From Nereocystis luetkeana (taxonomy: Eukaryota; Sar; Phaeophyceae; Laminariales; Laminariaceae), in contig JARUPZ010000020.1 of the NCBI GenBank assembly GCA_031213475.1, positions 2,348,975 through 2,412,974 of the forward strand: 64,000 bases of DNA, read 5' to 3'. A model generated the notes under the pieces. The model was not told the origin of the DNA. It saw nothing but the letters and a program-made list of their open reading frames with translations, and ran no database searches. Position numbers and translations under genes: made by a program. Shown in pieces: positions 44,901 to 58,128 of the stretch. Position 1 is the first letter of the stretch. Each line of letters begins with the position of its first letter.

Positions 44901-47900
44901 TCGTTTCCGCGATTTATTTGTCGTACGCACGTGTGTGCTTGATCCTAAAGAAAGTTGAAGTACATGTTCGTACGAACATATCTGATACCAGGTATATAGT
45001 AGCCGGTCGCCCCGGTGATTCAAGTGGTTAACCTCGAATTCTACTTGTTTGAGTCCTGGGTTCGAGCCCTAGGAGGGTCGGACTTTGACTTTATTTGCAA
45101 AAATAAAAAAAGGGATTCAATTGTTGAGAGCGCCTTGCAGCGTGGGTAGGCACAATTCGATGCGAGTCGACGAGGGAAGAAAAGGCTGAAATCTTCTCGC
45201 GATAAAAATGAAGGCACGTACCGTAGCGGGAAGGGGGGAGAAGAGCCTGCTATGTGACCCCGGATCTGAGTTACGAGTTGGAAGGAGAGAGAGAAGAGGA
45301 TGTGCGAAGATAATGAATGGGATGGAAAAAAAAAAAAAAAAAAAAAATGTACTCGTACCAGGTACGTACGATGATATGTACCAGGGTATAGCAAGATATT
45401 TTCACGACTTTGCGACCACAAAATAAATCTTCCCCCCCGACTTCCCCAGCCCGTGTGCGCTCGTCGTGTAAACGTGTAAATTGCCGCACCGGTATCAGTA
45501 CTGCTGTGCCTATGAACTGTGCAAGAAAAGGTCTCTGCATCCACTTTTTCCCCCCGCAGAGCAACTAATACCTCGTATATGTGTGTAATAATAACATACC
45601 AGTACTTTTGCCATCCACGATGTTGACGCTTCCTTCCGCGCTCGTTGCCTGCGCTTTGGTTTGGTATGATGGTGTATCAACTCCAACTCCGACGATGCAC
45701 TTTTTTTTTCATCTGTCGCCAACCTGAAGCGAGAGGAGGAGCTCTCGCGAAATCGCGAGAGATCACGAAATACCTGGCGCCGCGAGCGACCGTTGTCCAG
45801 CTGCAAGCAACAAACAGCTCTGTCTGTTCGCCGCGTGTTGTACCAGTCTGCCAGAGCCGTTGTTCCGTGCGGTGTCCACTTGGTATTCCAATACGCGCTA
45901 TCAACAAAATAATGCCAGTCGCTGCTGTCAAACCTACAGCAAGCATTGTAGTGCGTCACGTACTACACCGGTACATACTCAGCCCAAGTATATGAACCAT
46001 AACGCCGAATCCTCTTTTTACGACAGCAAACTTCAGATTATTCTACATACCTGGTACGTAACTATTCTCATATCTCATACCAGGTACCTGGTACCAGGTA
46101 CCCTTTCTTTTTTTTTTTTTTTGCTCATCCCATCTATTATCTTCGCACATCTTCTTCTCTCTCTCCTTCCAACTCGTAACTCAGATCCGGGGTCACATAG
46201 CAGGCTCTTCTACCCCCTTCCCGCTACGGCACGTGCATTCATTTTTATCGCGAGAAGATTTCAGCCTTTTCTTCCCTCGTCGACTCGCATCGAATTGTGC
46301 CTACCCACGCTGCAAGGCGCTCTCAACAATTGAATCCTTTTTATTTTTATTTTTGCAAATAAAGTCAAACGCCCGACCCACCTGGGGCTCAAACCCAGGA
46401 CCCAAAGACAAGTAGAATTCGAGGTTAACCACTTGAACCACCGGGGCGACCGGCTATATATCGGTTCCCCGTTCCCGAACGCAATTGAGTTCGCAATTGA
46501 ATTCGCAACCTACCACGTACCTCGCACATACCAGGTATATATCAACTCTGACCTGGGATATAAGGACAATTTTAAGTATCCTATGAACATTAAACGTAGC
46601 TAACATTCTCGATCGGCTTGCTGCAGTTACGGGGAAATGACTCTTCCTTTTACGTCGTCTCATCAGGCGACCGTTGAATACATCTATCATCTATCTACCT
46701 GGTACCGGTATGATATATTTAGTAGATATAGCTCACAGCTTTTTCGGCGTCCTTGGCCTCCTTAAGCGCGCGATTGCTGGCCACGGAGGTGGCGATGTCG
46801 GCGATGATCTGCGTCAGCTTGACCTTCTCGCGCGCCAACGCCTTCCAGGCCTTGTTGTTGGCGGCAATGTTTTGTATCTCCTGTCGAAAAGCAACCGCAG
46901 CATCCATCAATCAATCAATCAATCAATCAAGCAGTCAACAATCTATCAATAATTAATCGATCAATTAATCAATCCATCCATCCATCCATCAATCGAGTAC
47001 TATAAAAGGACTCAAGCAACCAATCAATCAATCTATCAATCAATCACAGATCAAGCAAGCGATCAACCAGCCAATCGATCAATCACTCAATCAATTTATG
47101 CCAACTATTATGGGAAAATTTTGAAGGGGCCTCAGAACTGGCTTTTTCTGCCGAAAATCGGCGATTTACTCGTCGACTAGACTGTCAAAAACACCGGTAG
47201 ACTCGTCAGGATGCTCCCGTTAGTTTTCCGAGAGCTTTCTCGAGCACTTTTCCGTTTCTCCAGAGTCGTTGTAGGACTGTTCGCCCATATTTCCAGTTCT
47301 GAGGACATCATGGTTTTTTATCAAAAATCCTCCCAAGATCCAAGAACTTTTCCGTTTCTCCAGAGTCGTTGTAGGACTGTTCGCCCATATTTCCAGTTCT
47401 GAGGACATCATGGTTTTTTATCAAAAATCCTCCAAGATCGGTTATTTTTTGCCCCAGTTCTGCCCAACAGCCTTATTTCTGAGCCTCCAGAGAAAACTGA
47501 TTGGCTGCTCCAAAAACAAAACTACGACTCCGGAGAAACGGAAAATTGTTCCTGAAAGCTGGCGAAAAACTACGGGGAGCATTTTGAGGAGTCTATCGGT
47601 GTTTTTCGCTTTCCCGCCGAGTAAAACGCGTATATTCGGCCTAAAAACTCAGTTCTGAGAGCTCAGAAATAATTTCCCATAATAGTTGGTTGCCATCCGA
47701 CAATGCTGAACGTGCAGGAGCACGATGAGTTTTAACGTTGATCGATCAAAACATTCCTGAAATCAAATAGGGCTGTGAGTTGGCTGGAGTTCCAGCCTAT
47801 ATAGTTATTGGTTGGCTGGCGAAACCAGTCAACTAACTGACTTTAGTCGACTAGTTGGCAGGCGCCAAAAATACGATAGTTGACTTCGTTTTACACTCAA

Positions 47901-48912
47901 AAAGTATGACAAATCGGCCAGGTTTGTATCCGGTTTCGATCACGGAAACGGGAAGTAGTATTGAGTTAGTCTCAGTTCTTCAGACTTTGTACGGATGCAC
48001 CAGAAATATGGTCATGCCGTCCCCGTTTAGGAGTCTCTCACTGCAGTTACATTTTGCCGTAACGGTAAATTCTTGTGAGGCACGCAGTAGTAGTAGCAGG
48101 CCACCTGTACAAGAGACTGGGATCTCTTCTACGACGACAGTAGAGTCGATGGTGATGGGTTGATGCTCCATGAGTTGCAGAAGACTTCTCTGTGTGCTCG
48201 TGTGTGAGTTCGCTAGCAGTTGTAGTACTACTTACTTGAAGATGCCGAGAAATACGTACCCCGAACCAAACAAGCTTTCCTACATACAAGCCAGGAGAAG
48301 CCCAAATGTGAAAGATAGTTGGATAGTGTTATAAGGATTACCTTGGGCTGGGTAATCGATCGATCTTTTACCCCTATATTATAGCTCAGTAGGTAACACC
48401 TTCACATTTGACGTCGTCTAGGTCACGGGTTCGAACCTCACTTCGAACGTTTCTTTTACGGAAACGCTTGCGCGTGCACCCCTAAAACAAAAACACACAC
48501 CCACATCTCCCTGGATCCCCAGGTAATGAAACGAAGCGGGTAGGTCAGCGTACGGATGGATGTATACGGTTCCGACGCCCCAAAGACCCCGCCGTTTAGA
48601 GGGGGGGAGAGTGTCATAAGGATTACCTTGGGCTGGGTAACCGATCGATTTTTTACCCCTATTATAGCTCAGTAGGTAACACCTTCACAATAGTTGGCAC
48701 TGCCGCAACTATAACTATAGTACCTCGCCAACTCATACCTGGTAACTAGCTGGCGACTATGAGTCAGCCAACTCACAGCCCCATTATTGATCGCGTGCTT
48801 GCTTGATTGATTGGTTGATTGTTTGATTGATTGATTGATTTCAGGAATGTTTTGATTGATCAACGTTAAAACTCATCGTGCTCCTGCACATTCAGCATTG
48901 TCGATCAATCAG

Positions 48913-48959
<47 letters not shown>

Positions 48960-51900
48960 ATGAACCAATCAACCAATCGACCCATCCACCCATCCATCCA
49001 CAAATCATCGGCTTGTCTCCTTTCGTTTTTATTTTCCCTATCCCGTCGTTTTCGTTTTCCGCTCATTCTTATCGGGGAGTGTTTTTTCCATAATTTCTAA
49101 AGTTTGGAAATAATTGGAGATATGTATCGATGCACGGAGGCGTTCTGTCACTATTCGTGAAATTCTCCAAAAGAAGCTAAAATATCCAAGTTCGTTAACA
49201 TTCCATTATTTGAAAAAAAAAAAAAAAAACAGGAAAATATGGAAGATTGAAAAAATGCGCGAAAAAAATGTATTTAATTTGGACAAAAAAAAACTCTCCT
49301 GTAATATCCTAAGAATGACCCTAAATAGTCGTATAACTGAGATCCCGGGTCACAGAATAACATGATAACATGATAACCTATACCTGGTACCTGGTATATA
49401 CGAATATTAACCTCCCCCTTACCCACGACGACGGTGTGTGCCTTGTTTCGTTTGTTTTGTTATCGCGAGAAGAGTTCGGCACTCACTTTCTCCCCTCGTC
49501 CTACTTCGTAATCCTCCACTGCTTACTGCTGCTGCTGCTGTACAAATTTCAGGGAACATATTTTCCTGATCCGCACACCTGTAGTACTCGTATGATCTAC
49601 TACTATTATTGATACAAGTGAATAATACTGTTGTAACATCGCGTCGTGCGTTAATTCCTACCAGGTATGTAGTTTGGGATCAATGATGTCTCCTGCTGCG
49701 ACCAGCCGGGGGCTCTCACCCAGGTCAGGGTTACTACTCCCTCCTTAATCCTGTGGCGATCAGCGCGGCACCTCGTCGCAGAGAGTAGGTACCCCGGTAA
49801 AATAAACACGAACAAAACTGATGCCGTCGTCGCCTAACGATGGGCGGGCGGGATGGTCTGTTTCTCTCCTATTACGGGGGGCCATAGTTAACAGGACCTA
49901 TGTTATACATAAAAACCTATATGTTTAACAATTTTTACTGACAATATTTGGTCCTGTTAACTATGGCCCCCCGTAGAAGCCTATTTCTAATTTGCCGTGC
50001 TGTTGTAGGAGGACCTTTAACAATCTGGGAGAAGGGATCTTTAGGTTGGTAGGCTGTTCGGATGTTTTGGTTCCTGTTGGGATGAAGGTACGGGCGAAGA
50101 CCCAACCCAACCCCTGACTCTAACCCTAACCCTAACCCTAACCCTAACCCAGGACCCAAACCGCAGCCGAAACGGCCCAAACCTCGCCATAAACGCCGCT
50201 GCGCCACGTTTGCATCGAACCAGGAAATTTCTCACTCAAAAGACGATTCCGATGTGCAGACCACGGTAGGCATTTTTCAAGTCAAAAACATCCCTTAAGA
50301 TCCCTTCTCCCAGCTTGCTAAACCTATTCTGTTGTGGAGCTGCGATACATCGCTCACGGAGTGATACTCAATCACTGTCTCCCCATACAGCAATGAGGCT
50401 TTCCCGAAAAGGGATCCACCCTGCTGACGTCCCCTCTTTTCTGTTGTTCCAGACTATTATTACTGTTATTGTAACATGGCGTCGTACGTTAATTCGTGTA
50501 CAGTTTGCGATCCGTGAGGCCTCCTTCTGCTGCGGCATGAGATCACACCCATGCTTGATGTTGACCCTTCTCTCTTATTATCTCAATATTCTCGTTCGTT
50601 TCATGCGCATTCTTTTTGCGGGTGCCTTCTATCGTCGTTCGTTCGCTGGCCTTGTAATAAGGGGTTCTGCTACCGTTGATTGGTCTTGTCCCGTGGGAAC
50701 GTCGTGTGTGTGCGATTTTACGTACGTACCCCTCCGACGGTGAAACGGCGCTGAGGTATGCGATTGCGGGTATGATGCACCCGGAACGCGTCCACCCGGT
50801 TGTCGGCTCGCAGTCTGGTGGCGTGTTTCCGTGCGGTTCTTCCGGAATCAACAAGCGTTCATCATGTCGTGCTTGTGAGGGGACGAATATTACGGGGGAT
50901 CATACCTGTAGTAAATAGGAACTTATTATGGTGAACACAAAAACCTAAATATTTACCTATTTTTACTAACAATATTTGGTCCTATTTACTATGGCCCCCC
51001 GAAATAGTAGATTGTTTTTGCTGGGTGGGAGCCGTGTAACGTATTATAGCCTGCACATCAGTCTGAACGTAAATGTAAGATGCATTTTGACATTTTGATC
51101 CTACCATGTATAGGCCCCAGTATTATATTAGAACTACATACTCAGATCACAACCCCTGAGCGTGCTCGGTTGGTGCATCCCTGGCCTCTCAGAGCTCCCA
51201 CTTCCAAACCGCCTCCTTTCATTACTTGCCGGACCTTTCCAGGAGTTCTTTGTTTTCTCGGTCCTTTCTTCCTTTTGTCTTATTTCGTTTCGTGTGCATG
51301 TGTGTTATCCCAGCACTGCATCGCGGGAGGACCCGGCACCGTCGCGGGTGTCAGCGGGTGCTGGCGGGTAGAGGGGGGGTTGCAAGGAGCGCGGTCGCTA
51401 CTTTCGTGCCTAGGCGTCGCGTGTGCCTCGAGACACGAGGGATGCATGAACGGGATTTGTCTGGCTTCGATTTATGATTGTTGATAGAGTATGTACGAGT
51501 TTATAAAGGTCGTTCGGGATGGCAAGATAATATTCAAGCGGTGCTTATTTTTGCGACCACGCTGAAGTTGAAAGAGGGAGGTGTGCAGTTTGAACACCAA
51601 CGTTATCGAGCTGGCGAACGACGGCCACGGTGAGCACCGGGCTTCACGCGGGGCGGGCGACGGGGCTGATTGTGGCAGAGAGTGATAAAAGCTTTACCCG
51701 GACCGAATCGGTAGCGAGGTTGTCGCGAGAGGGGCGGGCGGCGTACGAGGCTGAGAGAGAAGCTATTCTGTGCGATTTTTTCTTTTCTTCTTTTCGACCG
51801 GGTGTAAGGTGTTCCAATCAGGCAGAAAAATATTACACGAGAGGGACGGGGATTTTTTTTCCTTTCCGAGTTTTCGGTTTCATTTTCATTGTTTTTGCTG

Positions 51901-54900
51901 CTGTGCCGTGCTGGGCTTTCGCTTTCTTCGTACATACAGTACAGACATACCAGGTAGAGCATATCGAAAGAATAAAATAAGTACAGACAGCAGAAGTACC
52001 CTACCTGGGGTGTATATACGTACGTACGACATCCGCGACGCGAAGCGTATATGTGGCATCCAAGCTGACGTCGGAGCTGTTTTTTCCTGAAGCATGGCGG
52101 CGGGACTCTTGGCATTATCAAGTCGCCGGTTTGTAGTTACGATCCTTGAAAACACTAAACTCAATCGTGGACCTCTGTTCGCTTCGCATAATTTGATGTA
52201 CTTTTGTCCTTCCTGAGCGAGCGGAGCGGGCGGCGTAGGCCGCCCGCGGAGCGAAGCGCCTTGTATATATATATAGATATTCACGGTCAGACTGGTAGGA
52301 TCTAGGAAATATTTGCTGGGTTGGATCTGTAGTTATTTGAACAGATCCTGCGCAGCACATACATCATGAAGGCAGGTTAAATACGTTCTACAGCAGCAGA
52401 TGATCTGCGGATAGATAGATAGATATATCGTGATTTATTTGGATGTTTTGAACCGAATATCACAACGCGGAGGGATTCGGCCTGGGATGCCATAAAACAT
52501 ACAGCGGGGTGATGATGAGAGCAGCGGTAGAGGCGGGGCATCCGCTAGAAGATAACATTTTGTCCTTACCTATAAAGACCGTTCGTAAGCCACTATGCAA
52601 TCGAAACAGTCCTCACATCTGGGTACAGAGTGGTGTACGAGTAGCCCTGATTCTTCGTAAGAGAAGCACGTGACATAACAAAGAGCATGGTAAAAATCGC
52701 GCTTTTGGGGGAGACAAAAAACAGTGCTTACCTGGTAGAAATTAGCGTGAGAACATTTTTTGGTACTGTGGTTTCAATTGCTCATGCATTGGTGAGGGTC
52801 GTATTTAAAAGAGAGGTTTTGCTTTTGAGTCCACAACCCTCTCTTAACCCTTTTAGAACCGCAGTCCCGTTTTGGGGACAAACCATTCAAAGTCCAAGTA
52901 GTTTGTCCCCAAAATGGGTCTGCGGTTCTAAAGGGGTTAAACCGACCCCCCCTCTCTTAAGCCATAGACATAGTCTGACCGTTACCCTATCACACGGGTG
53001 ATAAGACAACACACACCCTCGGGGACGCAATTATTCCCGAGCCGAGTATTCTCGAAACCCGAAGGGGGGGGGGGGGGGGGGGGGCTCACAGACATAAAAA
53101 ATGGTGGCTTCTAAAAATACCTCGACGATACATTTCCATGGACAGGTGCGCCGCTCGGTGTCCGCACCTCCTTCCCCCGTCACTGTCGAGAAAACCCCGC
53201 TGGAAATTCGTTCTAGGGGGTGAGTTATCTTGATCACCCTGACGTGATACGGCGGTGTGCATAGCCGCCCCAAAGCCCGAGACACGACGAGTAGTAACCC
53301 CCTCTCTCTCTCTCTTAAACCGCACCCCTCAATCTTGGAGAGATGACCGCTCTCTTAAACCGTAGACGAAGTGTTTGCTGCTAACCCCTTTCGTCGACTC
53401 GATTACAACGTGGCGACTCAACCCAACGGCGCTCATGTTCCTGGCCAGAGCGGTGTGTACATACGAGGTATACCCGTGCATGCATGTGGTCGACAACCAT
53501 TCCGGTCGAGCGCCCTTGGGCGTTGAATTGGCTCCCCCTTTTGGTTTCCTTCCTTCGGGTAATATTTGAGAGTGATCAACGTTGAAGCTCCTGCTGCACA
53601 TTTTTCGGATGGCCAACGCAACAATAAGAACAATGACAATAATGATAGTGGTGATAATAATAATGATTATGTCAACGTTCAATGGGCACGCTTGTCACGC
53701 ACGCACTTACGTACGTACGCAGCGCGGGGCCGCGCACTCGGGATGCGATACGGTTGGATTGCGGAGTCCCCTCACCTGGCGAAATAAGGGCTTATTTCTC
53801 TTGAAGGCGGCCTTTATCCTGCCCTTTATCTCACGCATCCTCTGCTGACCCGCCGCCACCTCACGGTCGAGATAAGATGCACGTCTCTGTACATGCAGGT
53901 CACACGAGGGTAAACACGCAAGCAGCGGCACATCTTGTCGTCATTATGTGGGGGAGGGGGGGGGGGGGGGGCGTACTCATTTGTTGCTCGCCTTGGTCAT
54001 TTGACCGTTGACCACGCATCCCTTTCAGGACGAAGGCGGGGGGGGGGGGTGTAATCGATAGGAGGGGGTGTACTCACTATCATGCATGGCCGCAGCCGTC
54101 TGACCATAGACCCTCGCACCTCCACAATCAATGTCGGGACGGAGCACGTCGGGTTTTTTCACCGACCAGGCAGACGTTGTTTGCACCAAGCACGGAGCGC
54201 CGTGAAATGTTCGGCGAGTCGCATTAAGGGCGAGCTGCGTCCTACTAAGAACCGCTTTTGAGGGGCGGGTTTCCTTGCATAATATGGAAGACGTCGTCAA
54301 TGAATTGATGTATTTTCTGCTGTGCCGGCCAATCTCCAGAGACAGCAATGGGTTTCCTATGTAACTGCCTCGTGGGTTGCCTTACCACACACACACTACG
54401 CGATACGATCACCCCCCTGGTGCGGAGTTAAGCTTCTCCCCTGAAAAAAAAAAAATTAACTCGATAGTGTGAGGGGGAGGGAGGGAAGAATCGAACGCAC
54501 AGGAAACTACTGCGGGGGGGCATAGTAAGTAAGACCTACGCAAACACAAAAACCTACATTTTTCATAATTTTTACTAACAATATTTGGGTTTCCTTTTGT
54601 TTCCGAGGTTTTCTTCTTTCGGGAAAGTTATGAGTGATCCATGTTGAAGATCATGCTGCACATTGTCAGATGGCAAGAGGAACAATAATAATATTTGGTG
54701 CTATTTAATGTGGTCCCCCGTATTAGAATATCGGCGCGTGCTACGACAGGGGAATGCATATATATAGCACTTAGACCTCTTAGGACCGCTGTCCCGTTTT
54801 GGGGACAAACCAGTCAAATTCTAAGTGGCTCGTCCCCAAAACGGGACTGCAGTCCTAAGGGGGTTGGGGGCGGAAATGCTTTCTGGCGGACGCAGCTCCT

Positions 54901-57900
54901 TGAGGGCACTTCCTGAAGGGCACCGAGAAACTTCCCCTTGATATGTTAAGGCCTTAAGGCATGCCTTATTGTGGCACATTTTTTTTCGTCGGCCCCCAAG
55001 CTTACGTGTTTTCTCAAAAGTCATTGTTGTGTGCCTTACCAAGTATTCCCTCAAGAGCCAGTCAGTGCTGTGTGCCTTGCTATTACGGGGGACCATGGTA
55101 AATAGGACCCATTAATGCTGTTTAAAATTACGGGGGACCATAGTTAGCAGGACCTACGGTACACGCAAAAACCTACCAGTATGTGTTTACCTATTTCTAC
55201 TATTTTATGACGGGGGGCCATACAAACCTATATATTTCCCTATTTTTACTACTAATATTTGGTTCCATTTACTATGGTCCCCAGTAATATAATAGTAGAA
55301 AAAGGGAAAAATATTTGGTTCTATTTACTACGGCCCCCCGTAATATAATAATAGAAATAGGTAAATACATAGGTTTTGGTTTGTACCGAAGGTCCTATTT
55401 GCTATGGTCCCCCGTAATAGTTGTGTAGTATTTTTTCAAACCTCAGTTTTGTGTGACTTGTTAATCGTACGGAGCTCCCCAAGCGAGAGCAGAATCAGAA
55501 AAAACGTTTGGCGCTGTCCCTCTGAAATATCAGGTGAACACGCGTCAATCTACAATTGGAGAGCATGTACAAGAGGGGGGAGCTACGATTTAAGAGAGCT
55601 CGATTTACGAAAATCCCCCGTTTAAGAGACGTGAAATGGCTTTGGCACGGGTATACTAAACTTATATAATGCCATTTCTGATCAACGGTTTGAGAGAAAC
55701 ACGGATATAAAAAGCGGTAAAATGGCTCGGCGCGGACGCACTATTCTAGTCGAAATATAATGCCCATTTCGATGAACGACGAAAGATACCTCGATTTAAA
55801 AGAAACACCGATGTGAGACATGCCAGACAGAGGCTTGGCGCGCGGGCACACTAAAATTTACACAACCCCCATTCCGGTGAATGAGAACTACCGATTCAAG
55901 AGAGGTCTACTATTACGGGGGGCCATAGTTAACAGGACCAAATATTGTTAGTAAAAAGGGTTAAATATATAGGTTTTTATGTACACCATAGGTCCTGTTA
56001 ACTAGGTTCCCCCGTAATAGTCCTCTCTAAAATCGAAGCCCCTCCCGTGATGAGGAGGAAGGGTGGATGGAGCATAGAAAGCGAGCGGAGTAGATCGATG
56101 TCAAGCCGGGAGTAGGTGCGTACACAGGGGGGCGGGTTAGACTTCGTGCTTAGGTTTCCCCTTGGTTTTCCTTCTCCTTTTTCCCAAGGAGCGCGAAAAT
56201 TCTTTGTGTGAGGGACCAACGCTGAAGCCCCATGCTGCAAGCCCATCGTTGGGGATGGCAAACGAACGCAATCACAATAATTCCCCCTCGTTTCGTTTGG
56301 TTTCGGCGAATATGTCCGTCTGTCTGTGAGTGATCAATGTTGAAGCTCATGGTGCAAAAAGTTGAGGGATGGCAAACGAACACAACGTTGATAGCTTGGC
56401 TTGGCCTGCTTCCTCCTTGCTTCAGGGGATGGTAACGTGTATGCGTGATCAACGTTGAAGCTCATGCTGCATGCGCATTGTCGGATGGCAAACAACCCAC
56501 CATCATAAAAATCGAACAAAGAGAGCAAAGAAGCAAAGCAGCGGCCCGGAGTGCTGGGTGTCGGCCACCATTTAAAACGAGGAATTGCACGGTACAGCAC
56601 ACCCCTAGCGGGATTGACCTGCGTATGAGCCCTAGCGGGATTGACAGGAAACGTACAATGTCGGGAGCCGCGAAAAATCGTGAGGAACGCCACCCGTCCT
56701 CGAATTAGAAATCCAGTCCAGACCAGGTTTCCTGTTTTTCGCCCATGCGCTTCATCAGGTCATACAAAACCCACCCATAACACGCGCGATCGGAGCGTCT
56801 CACGCAATTTTTGCCAAATGCGTTGAGAGGAAGTCCTCGATCTAGCCGCCGAGGCGTGCTTTCGACATGATAGTTTTGAGGAGAGTATGAGTTGTCCTGT
56901 CCCGTGCTGTTCTTGCTAGCAAAACGCTGACGGCACTTTCGCCGACCGGCTCCGAACAGCCTAACTTCATTCACTACAACGGTGCTTGGTGGGCCACAGC
57001 GCTTACATCTCCCTAGGATGAAGAACCGGCTAGGACAATGAGTGTGATGAGTGTCTGTCTGCTCGGGCAGAGACAACGGTTTCTTGGGACCTCCTCTTCA
57101 GAGCGGGGGAAACGATATACCGATGAAAACCAAATGGCGAATACAGCAGCGGCCGCTGCAGGATGGGGATGCGCTACACTTAGCGCTGCCGGAGTTACAC
57201 CGCAAGGAGTCGCGCCGCACGGACGCAGGGAGCAAAGCGGTCCTAACCGTACGTCTCGCACACATACATGGTTGACATAAAAAAATATACCAGGTATACA
57301 TCAGCCATCGTTCTGTGTCCCAAAGGAGTCGATGCGAAGAAGACACACGTACCGGAAGCCCTCGCCTACCTCATAGTCTTCGACGGGGGGAGACACGAGC
57401 ACCAGCTTCTTGTTGCCGTACAGGCACCCGCGAACCGCTTTGAAGCCCTCCAGCTCGATGGAGTTGCGGTCGTAGCTCAGCGTGGTGATGGATCGATTCT
57501 GGCGAAGGGCGGCGCCGAGGGCCGCGGCGCCCACATCGCCCATGTCGTGCCCCGCGATGTCCAATTCAAGCAGTTTTTTTGCCGCCGCGACAGCCTGCAG
57601 TCACCCCCGCCCCCCCCGCCACCGAGTAAAAAAAAACAGAAAATATGTTAGTGCTCACGAATTTCGAACGCGGATAGATAAGGTTTCTCTTGTTGGGGAG
57701 AACGCCGACGAAACGAGTATGCGGAATGGTATCCCGTGTCGAGATCTCGGCGAGGAAAAAAAAAAAACGTTTTGTCTGCGCATAGCGCCCCCCCTGGGCT
57801 TTGGAGAAAAAAAAAAACAGTTTGGAAGTCTGCCTCAGGATGTGGGTGTGTGTATATATCATGTACGACTCTGACCGAAAATATAACACCCATTTGGGCT

Positions 57901-58063
57901 CTGAGACCGATATTAAAAGGTGTTTATATTTCCGTTCAGAGTGGTATGTATGCTTGTTTTTTGTTTTTGCCTCTGTTTTTTACTTGAGGTATTTCTTCCA
58001 CTCCAGAGTTATTGGAGCCTGTCCTGCGACCACGGACTGCATTGAATTGTGAGTTAATGTGAG

Positions 58064-58128
<65 letters not shown>

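Noticed and set aside
53107..53220. Additional LRR-gene exon
   Set aside because: A donor (GTCGAG|GTATTT) and possible acceptors exist, but no acceptor gives a phase compatible with the exon at 53776, and the product has no recognisable character.
56705..57076. Minus-strand 123-codon frame near the LRR exons
   Set aside because: No splice-site borders or LRR-like pattern; composition is not convincing.
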